DNA of 64,000 bases from CAWDAQ01 sp963800325 (GTDB lineage Bacteria; Actinomycetota; Actinomycetes; Actinomycetales; Dermatophilaceae), in the NCBI GenBank assembly GCA_963800325.1, contig CAWDAQ010000002.1, forward strand, positions 310,001 to 374,000, read 5' to 3'. The stretch's first letter is position 1, and every line of letters starts with the position of its first letter. The position numbers were made by a program, and so were the translations under genes. Shown here piece by piece: positions 1 to 7,825 of this stretch. The notes below the pieces were generated by a model. It was not told the origin of the DNA. It ran no database searches and saw only the letters and a program-made list of their open reading frames with translations.

Positions 1-23
1 GCGGGGCTCGTGGCGTCCACGGG

Positions 24-1262
24 CTACCGCCGCGACCGCGGGGGACGCTTGGGCTGGTTGCGGGGACCGGACGTGGCGTACTTGTGCACCTTCCGCCCGG
101 TCAGGGTGGCCTCCTCGCCGCCGGTATCCTCCGGCCGGCCTCCGACGGGCGCCTCCTGCGCCTGCTCCCTGCCCGCTGCGGGTGCCTCGGCTCCCGTCGC
201 CGGCCCGGGCCCGTCGGCCCCAGCGGGCTCAGCGGGACCGGTGCGCGCCGGGGACGTCGAGGGCGTCGACGACCTCGGGGCGGGCGCCGGGCGGTGGCGG
301 GCGACGTGCTTGTCGAGGGCGACGACCCGCTCCTCCCGGCTGCGCAGGCTCACCAGGAGCGGGGTGGCGATGAAGATCGAGGAGTACGCGCCGACGGCCA
401 TGCCGACGAACAGGGCGAGCGCGAGGTCGAGCAGCGTGCCGGGGCCGAGCTTGGCGAACCCGACGACGAGGATCGCCGAGATCGGCAGCAGCGCGACGAC
501 CGTGGTGTTGATCGAGCGCACCAGGGTCTGGTTGACCGCGAGGTTCGCGGCCCGGGCGTAGCTCGACCGCCGGTTGGCGAACGCCTCCGTCGTGTTCTCC
601 CGGACCTTGTCGAACACGACGACGGTGTCGTACAGGGAGTACCCCAGGACGGTGAGGAACCCGATCATCGTCGCAGGCGAGACCTCGAACCCGGACAGGG
701 CGTAGATCCCGACGGTGAAGACCATGTCGTGGGCGAGCGCGACGAGCGCCGCGAGCGCCATCTTCCACGTCCGGAAGTAGAGCGCCATCGCCACCGAGAC
801 CAGCGCGAGGAAGACCAGCAGCGCGCGCAGGGCCTGGGCGCTGACCGAGGAGCCCCAGGAGGGCCCGACGAAGGTGGCGCTCACCGCGGCCGGCTTGGTG
901 CCGAACTCGGAGGCCAGCGCGGTGCGCACCTGCTCGCTCTCGGCGTCGCCGAGCTTCTCGGTCTGGACCCGCACCGTGGTCCCCCCGATGCGGGTGACCT
1001 GGGCCTCGCTCGTGCCGCCGACGCTGCCGACGGCGGCGCGTGCCATGGACTCGTAGTCGGGTCCGACCTGCTGGCTCGTGACCCGGAACTCCGACCCGCC
1101 GGTGAACTCGAGTCCGAGGTTGAGCCCGCGCAGGCCGAGACCGAGCAGCGCGACCGCGATGAGGGCCGCGGAGACGGCGTAGAACCGGCGGCGGTGGCCG
1201 ACGATGTCGAACGACCGGTCCCCGGTGTAGAGGTCGTTGCCGAACTTGCTGAAGCTGGGCAT
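24..1262 (-). CDS. secF: Protein translocase subunit SecF
   Basis: 412 aa. SecF works with SecD in the membrane to drive late steps of Sec export using the proton gradient. The protein has an N-terminal membrane helix (about residues 24-42), a short external domain opening with the family signature EFTGGSEF, and a C-terminal block of five hydrophobic helices, the standard SecF layout and length. The ATG overlaps the secD stop in TGATG, so the two are translationally coupled. A long in-frame extension upstream of this ATG reads as shadow of secD and is not used. The last ~90 residues are Pro/Arg/Ala-rich and charged, longer than in enterobacterial SecF, and probably cytoplasmic. Confidence 0.96.
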   Translation of the reverse strand: MPSFSKFGNDLYTGDRSFDIVGHRRRFYAVSAALIAVALLGLGLRGLNLGLEFTGGSEFRVTSQQVGPDYESMARAAVGSVGGTSEAQVTRIGGTTVRVQTEKLGDAESEQVRTALASEFGTKPAAVSATFVGPSWGSSVSAQALRALLVFLALVSVAMALYFRTWKMALAALVALAHDMVFTVGIYALSGFEVSPATMIGFLTVLGYSLYDTVVVFDKVRENTTEAFANRRSSYARAANLAVNQTLVRSINTTVVALLPISAILVVGFAKLGPGTLLDLALALFVGMAVGAYSSIFIATPLLVSLRSREERVVALDKHVARHRPAPAPRSSTPSTSPARTGPAEPAGADGPGPATGAEAPAAGREQAQEAPVGGRPEDTGGEEATLTGRKVHKYATSGPRNQPKRPPRSRR

Positions 1263-3241
1263 CAGGCGCTCCCCTCGCTGGTCCGTCCCCGTCCGGCGCG
1301 TCCCGGCGGGGCGGCCCCGCCGGCACGGGCGGCGCGGGGGTGGACCCCTCGCGGGCTCGGCGCGACGCGTCCGCGTCCGGTGGCACGGGCCGCGGTCGAC
1401 CCGAGCCGGTCCGGGTCGAGCCCGGACCACGGGTGACCGCCGCCGAAGAACCTCGTCGTCGACAGGACCGTCAGGATCGGGTGGGTGAAGGCGAAGACGA
1501 TGAACACGTCGATGAGGGTCGTCAGCCCGAGCGTGAACGCGAACCCGCGCACGTTGGAGGAGGCGAGGACGTAGAGCACCGCGGCGGCGAGGAAGCTCAC
1601 GCCGTCGGCGGCGAGGATCGTCCGCCGCGCCCGGGCCCAACCGGTGTCGACGGCGGTCCGCAGGGTCCGACCCGAGCGCACCTCGTCACGGACCCGTTCG
1701 AAGTAGACGATGAACGAGTCGGCGGTGATGCCGATCGCGACGATGAGCCCGGTCACCCCCGCCATGTCGAGCCGGTAGTTGTACCCCCAGCCGAGCAGGG
1801 TGATCGCGAGGTAGCTGATGACGGCTGCCATGACGAGCGAGCCGACGGTCACCAGCCCCAGGGCGCGGTACTGGAAGAGCGAGTAGACGACGACGAGGAG
1901 CAGGCCGATGACGCCGGCGAGCAGGCCGAGCTGGAGCTGCTCCTCGCCGAGGGTCGGGCTGATCTGGTCGCGGGTCTGGAGGTCGAACGAGAGCGGCAGC
2001 GCGCCGAACTTGAGCTGGTTGGCGAGGCTGCGGGCCTCCTCGATGGTGAACCCGCCGGTGATGGAGGCGGTCCCGCCCGGGATGGCCTCGTTGAACTGCG
2101 GCGCGACGATGACCTTGGAGTCCAGGGTGGACGCGAGGCGGTTGCGCGGCGAGGGCAGCGTGACCATCTTCTTGCTGATGTCGAAGTAGGCCTGCTTGGC
2201 GTCGCCGGTGAACGTCAGCCGGATCTCGACGGTGTTCGTCGGCTGGCCGGTCTGGCCGGTCTGGTAGCCCGCGGTGGCGTCGGCGATCTGGTCGCCGCGG
2301 ACGACGACGGGGCCGAGGACGAACTTCTCGGTGCCGTCGGTGCTGCAGGTGACCAGCGGCTTCTTCGGGTTGTCGTCGACGGTGTCGAGCACCCCGGGCT
2401 TGTTGCAGTCGAGCTGCTGGAACCTCTTGGCCACCGCCGGGGTGATCCAGCTCGGGTCGGTGGGGCCGGTCGGTGACGCCGCCGGGGTCGCGGCGGGCGA
2501 GGCGGACCCGGACGCGCCGCCGGTGGCGCTCGAGCCGCCGGAGGACGTCGACGAGGCCGCCGGGGAGGCCGTCGAGGGGGCCGTCGACGAGCCCGTGGCG
2601 GAGCCGGAGGAGGTGGACGCGGCCGGACCGCGGGTCGTGAGGGCGCCGGGCAGGCCCGACTTCTGCGTCGAGGTGCCCGTCGACGTGGCGCTGTCCGCGG
2701 CCTTCGAGGACGTGGACGCCGGCGAGGTCCTCGACCCGCTCGGGGAGGTGGCGGACGGGCTCTGGGACCCGCCGGGCGTCGAGGTGGCGCTGCCGGAGCC
2801 GCTGCCGTTGCCCCCGCTCGTGGACGTCGGGGTGGGCTGCGGCGAGCCGGGGCCGGCGGCGAGCACCGGGCGGAACTGCATCTGGGAGGACCGGCGGATC
2901 GCCTCCTCGGTCTGGCGGTCCGGGACCCCGGGCATGCTGACGACGATGTTCCGCCCGCCCTGGGTGGTCACCTCGGCGCCGGCGACGCCCTGGGCGTCGA
3001 CCCGCTGGCTGATGATGTTGCGCGCCTGGGTGATCTGCTCGGTCGTCACCGTCTCGTTGCCCGTCAGGCGCGGGGTGAGGACGAGCTGGGTACCTCCCTC
3101 GAGGTCGAGCCCCAGCCGGGGGTGCGGCTGCGCGCTCCCCCACACGTTGAGGCCGCCGAGTACCAGCGCGAGCGCGGCGACGACGACGAAGAAGCCGGTG
3201 AGCACGCGCACCGGCGTGCGGTTGCGTCCAGAGACTGCCAC
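1262..3241 (-). CDS. secD: Protein translocase subunit SecD with a large low-complexity insert
   Basis: 659 aa. SecD partners SecF in the export motor. Residues 13-33 form the first helix; LGLDLEGGTQLVL (44-56) is the conserved SecD entry to the P1 domain, and six helices fill the C-terminal third (about 435-600). Residues 131-260 are an almost pure Ser/Thr/Gly/Ala/Pro stretch inserted in the external domain before the segment starting DPSWITPAV. Actinobacterial SecD often carries a short insert here; this one is about 130 residues. The C-terminal tail is Arg/Pro-rich. The gene lies 13 bp after yajC and overlaps secF. Confidence 0.95.
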   Translation of the reverse strand: MAVSGRNRTPVRVLTGFFVVVAALALVLGGLNVWGSAQPHPRLGLDLEGGTQLVLTPRLTGNETVTTEQITQARNIISQRVDAQGVAGAEVTTQGGRNIVVSMPGVPDRQTEEAIRRSSQMQFRPVLAAGPGSPQPTPTSTSGGNGSGSGSATSTPGGSQSPSATSPSGSRTSPASTSSKAADSATSTGTSTQKSGLPGALTTRGPAASTSSGSATGSSTAPSTASPAASSTSSGGSSATGGASGSASPAATPAASPTGPTDPSWITPAVAKRFQQLDCNKPGVLDTVDDNPKKPLVTCSTDGTEKFVLGPVVVRGDQIADATAGYQTGQTGQPTNTVEIRLTFTGDAKQAYFDISKKMVTLPSPRNRLASTLDSKVIVAPQFNEAIPGGTASITGGFTIEEARSLANQLKFGALPLSFDLQTRDQISPTLGEEQLQLGLLAGVIGLLLVVVYSLFQYRALGLVTVGSLVMAAVISYLAITLLGWGYNYRLDMAGVTGLIVAIGITADSFIVYFERVRDEVRSGRTLRTAVDTGWARARRTILAADGVSFLAAAVLYVLASSNVRGFAFTLGLTTLIDVFIVFAFTHPILTVLSTTRFFGGGHPWSGLDPDRLGSTAARATGRGRVAPSPRGVHPRAARAGGAAPPGRAGRGRTSEGSA

Positions 3242-3254
3242 GTACGTTGCTGCC

Positions 3255-3617
3255 TTACTCGCCCTCGTCGGAGGCGGTGGAGGTGGAGGAGCCGTCGCCG
3301 TCAGGCTCGTCGGTGTCGTCCGGGTCGTGCTCCCGCCGCGCGCCCGGGGACCGCCCGGGGGCCTTCATCCCGACGGCGCGCCGGTCGAAGCGGACGGTGA
3401 CGCCGTCGGCGACCTCGAGCTCGATCGAGCCCTGGTCGAGCCCCACGACGACCCCGTACATCCCCGACGTCGTCACGACCTCGTCGCCGACCTCGAGGGA
3501 GGACTGGAGGGCCCGGGCGTCCCGCTGCCGGCGACGCTGCGACATCACGAGGAACACGATGAGCAGCAGGGGCAGCCCGATGATCAGGAGGTTCGCCAGC
3601 GCTGCGCCGGAGTTCAT
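3255..3617 (-). CDS. yajC: Preprotein translocase subunit YajC
   Basis: 120 aa. YajC is a small single-helix accessory of the SecDF complex. A membrane helix spans about residues 9-26 (LANLLIIGLPLLLIVFLVMS), followed by the basic RRRQRDAR segment and a soluble domain with LEVGDEVVTTSGMYGVV, typical of YajC. The C-terminus is acidic and Ser/Thr-rich. The ATG was chosen because it begins immediately before the hydrophobic segment; an open frame continues 68 codons upstream without family similarity. First gene of yajC-secD-secF; a 223-bp gap separates it from ruvB, so it probably has its own promoter. Confidence 0.93.
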   Translation of the reverse strand: MNSGAALANLLIIGLPLLLIVFLVMSQRRRQRDARALQSSLEVGDEVVTTSGMYGVVVGLDQGSIELEVADGVTVRFDRRAVGMKAPGRSPGARREHDPDDTDEPDGDGSSTSTASDEGE

Positions 3618-3840
3618 GGGTGGCTCTGTCCTTTGGGCTGTCGGGTGCTGGTCGGTGGGGGCCGCGGGTGACCTCGTTCGGACGCGCGGGCGCCCCCGGG
3701 GTCCGGGCGAGCCGGACCACCGCGCGAGTCTAGGCGAGGTGCCCTCGGGGGGCCAACGCGCCTCGCGGGCCCCGGGTTCCCCGGTTTGCCCGGATTTTCG
3801 TGTCGCTGGCCTCCCGGCCACCGGTGGCGGCGCCGTAGCC
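3618..3840. other. Intergenic region between ruvB and yajC
   Basis: 223 bp without a convincing gene. It should hold the end of the ruvCAB transcript and the promoter for yajC-secDF. A weak AAAGGACAG ribosome-binding sequence lies about 15 bases before the yajC ATG. I see no clear terminator hairpin. Confidence 0.5.
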
Positions 3841-5019
3841 CTAGGTCTCGAACCGGCCCGGGTCGGCCCCGGCCCCCTCCTCGAGCGGGAGCGCGGGCTG
3901 GACGAGCCCGTCGGGCGGGGTGAACCCGAGGTGGGTCCACGCGAGCGCGGTCGCGAGCCGACCCCGGGGGGACCGGCTCATGAACCCCTCGCGGACGAGG
4001 TAGGGCTCGGCGACGGTCTCGACGGTGTCGGTCTCCTCCCCGACCGCGACCGCGAGCGTCCCGAGACCGACCGGACCCCCGCCGAACCGGCGGCAGAGCG
4101 CGTCGAGGACCCCGCGGTCGAGCCGGTCGAGGCCGCGGCTGTCGACGTCGAACAGGGCCAGTGCCTCCCGGGCCGCACGGACGTCGACGTGACCCTCGCC
4201 GTGGACCTGGGCCCAGTCGCGCACCCGGCGCAGCAGCCGGTTGGCGATCCGGGGGGTCCCCCGGGACCGGCCCGCGATCTCGCGCACGCCCTCGCCGTCG
4301 GCGTCGACGTCGAGGAGCCGGGCCGAGCGGTGGAGGATCGTGACGAGGTCGGCGCTGTCGTAGTAGTCGAGGTGGGCGGTGAACCCGAACCGGTCGCGCA
4401 GCGGCGCCGGGAGCAGGCCGGAGCGGGTGGTCGCGCCGACGACGGTGAACGGCGGCAGCTCGAGCGGGATCGCCGTCGCCCCGGGACCCTTCCCGACGAT
4501 GACGTCGACGCGGAAGTCCTCCATCGCGAGGTAGAGCATCTCCTCGGCCGCCCGGGACATCCGGTGGATCTCGTCGAGGAAGAGGACCTCGCCCTCGGTC
4601 AGCGAGGACAGCACCGCCGCGAGGTCCCCCGCGTGCTGGATCGCGGGCCCCGAGGTGACCCGGATGGGGCGCTCGAGCTCGGCGGCGACGATCATCGCCA
4701 GTGTCGTCTTGCCGAGCCCCGGCGGCCCGGAGAGCAGGACGTGGTCCGGTGGGGTGCCCCGTCGGCGGGCGGCCTCGAGGACGAGGGCGAGCTGGTGGCG
4801 CACCCGGGTCTGGCCGGGGAACTCCTCGAGCCGGCGGGGGCGCAGCGCGGCCTCGACGGTCCGCTCGTCCTCGGAGCCGGTGGCGTCGACGACGCGGGCC
4901 GTCGCGTCGACCGAGCCGTCGGGGTGGGTGCCCTCGCGGATCTCCGACCCGTAGCCCGACCCGGTGCCCGACCCGGTGCCCGACCCGGTACCCGGGCCGC
5001 GGTCCGCCGGCCCGGTCAC
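3841..5019 (-). CDS. ruvB: Holliday junction branch-migration ATPase RuvB
   Basis: 392 aa. RuvB is the AAA+ motor that migrates Holliday junctions with RuvA. Walker A is GPPGLGKTT (about residues 99-107), Walker B LFLDEIHR, and GATTRSGLL plus the arginine-finger region RDRFGF follow. The C-terminal winged helix carries MSRSPRGR. The N-terminus is ~35 residues longer than usual and starts with a Gly/Thr/Ser repeat encoded by a 12-bp tandem array. The start is a GTG that overlaps the ruvA stop (GTGA). Last gene of ruvCAB. Confidence 0.96.
   Translation of the reverse strand: MTGPADRGPGTGSGTGSGTGSGYGSEIREGTHPDGSVDATARVVDATGSEDERTVEAALRPRRLEEFPGQTRVRHQLALVLEAARRRGTPPDHVLLSGPPGLGKTTLAMIVAAELERPIRVTSGPAIQHAGDLAAVLSSLTEGEVLFLDEIHRMSRAAEEMLYLAMEDFRVDVIVGKGPGATAIPLELPPFTVVGATTRSGLLPAPLRDRFGFTAHLDYYDSADLVTILHRSARLLDVDADGEGVREIAGRSRGTPRIANRLLRRVRDWAQVHGEGHVDVRAAREALALFDVDSRGLDRLDRGVLDALCRRFGGGPVGLGTLAVAVGEETDTVETVAEPYLVREGFMSRSPRGRLATALAWTHLGFTPPDGLVQPALPLEEGAGADPGRFET
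4943..4990. repeat. 12-bp tandem array in the 5' end of ruvB
   Basis: Four imperfect units of the form CCCGACCCGGTG (last copy ending GGTA, first copy diverged). They encode the Gly-Thr-Gly-Ser repeats in the extra N-terminal segment of RuvB. The unit is a multiple of three, so copy-number change would keep the frame. Confidence 0.85.
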
Positions 5020-5612
5020 CGGCCGAGCTCCTGCAGCGCGGCCCGGAGGACCTCCGAGACCTGCGGGGCGGGCCCGAGACCCGGGGCGACGGTCTCGACG
5101 GCGTCCGCGGACTGGCGGGCCGACCAGCCGAGCCCGACCAGGGCCTCGGTCACCTGGTCGCGCCAGCCGCCGCCGGCCGCCGCCGCGGCCGGCGAGGTGG
5201 CGGCCGCGGCCGTGCCGCCGACCTTGTCGCGCAGCTCGAGGACCATCCGCTCGGCGCCCTTGCGACCGATGCCGGGGACCCGGGTCAGGCTCGCGACGTC
5301 CCCGCCGGACAGGGCGGCGCCCAGCTCGTCGGGGGTCATGACCGACAGCATCGCGAGGGCGAGCCGGGGCCCGACACCGGAGACGGTCTGGACGACCTCG
5401 AAGGTGTCACGCTCCTCCGCCGAGGCGAACCCGTAGAGGGTGAGGGAGTCCTCCCGGACGACGAGGGACGTCGCGAGGGCGGCCTCCCGCCCGCGGTGGC
5501 AGCCGGCGGCGGTGCCGGGGGTGGTGTGCAGCAGCATCCCGACGCCGCCGACCTCGACGACGACGCGGTCGAGCCCGACGTGCTCGACGCGGCCGCGGAC
5601 CGAGGCGATCAC
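5016..5612 (-). CDS. ruvA: Holliday junction binding protein RuvA
   Basis: 198 aa, the usual length. RuvA forms the tetramer that holds the four-way junction and loads RuvB. The N-terminal OB-fold starts VIASVRGRVEHVG; two helix-hairpin-helix motifs are visible around FEVVQTVSGVGPRLALAML and ASLTRVPGIGRKGAERMVL; the small C-terminal RuvB-binding domain ends LQELGR. A flexible Ala/Gly linker precedes it. The GTG start overlaps the ruvC stop in GTGA, which fixes the start and indicates coupling. Confidence 0.96.
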   Translation of the reverse strand: MIASVRGRVEHVGLDRVVVEVGGVGMLLHTTPGTAAGCHRGREAALATSLVVREDSLTLYGFASAEERDTFEVVQTVSGVGPRLALAMLSVMTPDELGAALSGGDVASLTRVPGIGRKGAERMVLELRDKVGGTAAAATSPAAAAAGGGWRDQVTEALVGLGWSARQSADAVETVAPGLGPAPQVSEVLRAALQELGR

Positions 5613-6163
5613 CGCGGGCCCGCCCGCAGCCGGGCCCGCTCGCTCGCCGCCGCGACCGCGAGGCGGTGCTGGGCGCCGCCGCGCCACACGTGGCAGATCG
5701 CGAGGGCGAGCGCGTCGGCGGCGTCCGCCGGTCGCGGCGGGTCCTCCAGGGAGAGGATCCGGGTGACCATCGCGGTCACCTGGGGCTTGGCGGCCCGCCC
5801 CGACCCGGTCACCGAGGCCTTGACCTCGGTCGGGGTGTGCTGGACCAGGGGCAGCCCGCGGCGGGCGGCGGCGACGAGGGCCACCGCCGCGGCCTGGGCC
5901 GTCGTCATCACCGTGGGGACGTGGTCGGCGGCGTACACCCGCTCGAGGGCGACCGCGTCCGGGTCGAACCGGTCGAGCCACACCTCGAGCTGGTCGGCGA
6001 GGTAGGCCAGCCGGGCTCCGGTGTCGCTCCCGGAGGGGGTGCGCACGACCCCGACGGCGACCATCCGCAGCCGGCCACCGGGGAGGCTCCCGGCTCCCCC
6101 GACGGGCTCGACGACACCGAGCCCGCACCGGGTCAGCCCGGGGTCGACACCGAGTACGCGCAC
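5609..6163 (-). CDS. ruvC: Holliday junction resolvase RuvC
   Basis: 184 aa. RuvC is the junction-cleaving endonuclease. It opens VRVLGVDPGLTRCGLG with the first catalytic Asp; ALERVYAADH supplies the Glu, and ADAADALALAICH carries the final Asp residues. The GTG at 6163 is preferred because the RNase-H-like fold starts there; the open frame goes 24 codons further upstream, across the SOS box. First gene of the ruvCAB operon, 40 bp downstream of a LexA-type palindrome, so DNA damage induction is expected. Confidence 0.95.
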   Translation of the reverse strand: MRVLGVDPGLTRCGLGVVEPVGGAGSLPGGRLRMVAVGVVRTPSGSDTGARLAYLADQLEVWLDRFDPDAVALERVYAADHVPTVMTTAQAAAVALVAAARRGLPLVQHTPTEVKASVTGSGRAAKPQVTAMVTRILSLEDPPRPADAADALALAICHVWRGGAQHRLAVAAASERARLRAGPR

Positions 6164-6203
6164 GGGGCTCCTCTCCCGACACCCGTCGGCCTCCCGCCGG
6201 CGG

Positions 6204-6221
6204 TCCGAACACGTGTTCGGA
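6204..6221. promoter_or_regulatory. LexA/SOS box upstream of ruvCAB
   Basis: TCCGAACACGTGTTCGGA is a perfect 18-bp palindrome 41 bases before the ruvC start. Its core GAACACGTGTTC fits the actinobacterial LexA consensus TCGAAC-N4-GTTCGA with one changed base in each outer arm. The position suits repression of the ruvC promoter. Binding itself is inferred. Confidence 0.85.
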
Positions 6222-6310
6222 GAAACGCTACACACCCTCCCGGGCCCGGCTCCGGAGCAACACGCCCTGCCGTGGCGGTCGGTGGGCGGGCGATCGGTGG
6301 GTGGTCGCTC

Positions 6311-7066
6311 TCAGTCCTCGTCGAGCTGGGCGAGGACGTCGTCGGGGATGTCGCCGTTGGCGTAGACGTTCTGGACGTCGTCGGAGTCCTCGAGGGCCTC
6401 CACGACGCGGATCATCTTCTTCGCCCCGTCCAGGTCGAGCGGCACCTCGACGCTGGGGATGAACGAGGCCTCCGCGGAGTCGTAGTCGACGCCGGCGTCC
6501 TGCAGGGCGGTGCGGACCGCGACGAAGTCCCCGGCCTCGGAGACGATCCGGTAGCTGTCGCCGTAGTCGTTGATCTCCTCGGCCCCGGAGTCCAGGACGA
6601 CCTCGAGCAGGTCCTCCTCGCTCTGCTCGGCCTTGGGGACCATGACGACGCCCTTGCGGGTGAACAGGTAGGACACGCTGCCGGGGTCGGCGAGCGTGCC
6701 GCCGTTGCGGGTCAGCGCGGTGCGGACCTCGGCCGCGGCCCGGTTCCGGTTGTCGGTGAGGCACTCGATGAGGACCGCGACACCGCCCGGGGCGTAGCCC
6801 TCGTAGGTGATGGTCTCCCAGTCCGAGCCGTCGCCCTCGGCGCCGCTGCCGCGCTTGACGGCGCGGTCGATGTTGTCGTTGGGGACCGAGGACTTCTTCG
6901 CCTTCTGGATCGCGTCGTAGAGCGTGGGGTTGCCCGTCGGGTCGCCGCCGCCGGTCCGGGCCGCGACCTCGATGTTCTTGATGAGCTTGGCGAAGAGCTT
7001 GCCGCGCTTGGCGTCGATCGCCGCCTTCTTGTGCTTCGTCGTCGCCCACTTGGAGTGGCCGCTCAT
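6311..7066 (-). CDS. yebC: YebC/TACO1-family protein
   Basis: 251 aa, full family length. It opens with the invariant MSGHSKWATTKHKK and has the mid-protein motif YEGYAPGGVAVLIE. Members were long annotated as transcriptional regulators; TACO1-type members act in translation of difficult sequences, so the function should be taken as translation/expression factor. A strong ribosome-binding sequence (GAGGAG) precedes the ATG. The gene lies between pdxT and ruvC, the usual actinobacterial neighbourhood. Confidence 0.95.
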   Translation of the reverse strand: MSGHSKWATTKHKKAAIDAKRGKLFAKLIKNIEVAARTGGGDPTGNPTLYDAIQKAKKSSVPNDNIDRAVKRGSGAEGDGSDWETITYEGYAPGGVAVLIECLTDNRNRAAAEVRTALTRNGGTLADPGSVSYLFTRKGVVMVPKAEQSEEDLLEVVLDSGAEEINDYGDSYRIVSEAGDFVAVRTALQDAGVDYDSAEASFIPSVEVPLDLDGAKKMIRVVEALEDSDDVQNVYANGDIPDDVLAQLDED

Positions 7067-7118
7067 CTGGTGACTCCTCGCTGCACTGCTTCGGTCCGGA
7101 CCAGCCGATCCTACTGAC

Positions 7119-7778
7119 TCACCGCGACGCCGACGACGCCCGGGCGCCGGCCCCGCCCGAGCCGGCGGCGACGACCATGTCGAGGAAGAGCCGGTGGATG
7201 CGCAGGTCCTCGGTCACCTCGGGGTGGAAGGACGTCGCGAGCAGCGGGCCCTGCCGGACGACGACGGGCCGGTCCGCCCCGGCCGCGCGCACCGAGGCGA
7301 GCACCTCGACCCCGCTGCCGGCGCGCTCGACCCACGGGGCCCGGATGAACACCGCCCGCACCGGCCCGCCGGTCAGCCCGGCCACCTCGATGTCGTCCTC
7401 GAAGCTGTCGACCTGCCGGCCGAACGCGTTGCGCCGGACGGTGACGTCGAGCCCGCCGAGGGTCAGCTGGTCCGGGCGGCCGTCGAGGACCTCGTCGGCG
7501 AGCATGATCATCCCGGCACAGGAGCCGTACGCGGGCATCCCCGCGGCGATGCGCTCGCGCAGCACGTCCCGAAGCCCGAACGCCCGGGTGAGCTTGTCCA
7601 TCGTCGTCGACTCCCCGCCCGGGACGACGAGGGCGTCGATGCGGGCGACCTCCTCGGGACGACGGACCGGCACCGTGACCGCCCCGCACTCGGTGAAGGC
7701 GTGCAGGTGCTCGCGGAAGTCGCCCTGGACGGCGAGGACGCCGACCGTCGGCGGGCTGGTGGGGTCGGCCGTGGTCAC
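7119..7778 (-). CDS. pdxT: Pyridoxal 5'-phosphate synthase glutaminase subunit PdxT
   Basis: 219 aa. PdxT hydrolyses glutamine and passes ammonia to PdxS for PLP synthesis. Class I glutaminase features are present: VVPGGESTTM (about 51-60), the nucleophile Cys in YGSCAGMIM, and the His/Glu pair in SFHPEVTED. The C-terminus has a short extra Gly/Ala tail. The GTG start has no clear ribosome-binding site; a TAGTCT -10-like box ends 8 bases before it, so the mRNA may be leaderless. Unlike the common pdxS-pdxT pair, it is separated from pdxS by kynU. Confidence 0.94.
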   Translation of the reverse strand: MTTADPTSPPTVGVLAVQGDFREHLHAFTECGAVTVPVRRPEEVARIDALVVPGGESTTMDKLTRAFGLRDVLRERIAAGMPAYGSCAGMIMLADEVLDGRPDQLTLGGLDVTVRRNAFGRQVDSFEDDIEVAGLTGGPVRAVFIRAPWVERAGSGVEVLASVRAAGADRPVVVRQGPLLATSFHPEVTEDLRIHRLFLDMVVAAGSGGAGARASSASR

Positions 7779-7825
7779 AACCGGACAGACTAGGCGGCGA
7801 CCGAGGCGCCGATACCGTGGGGGCC

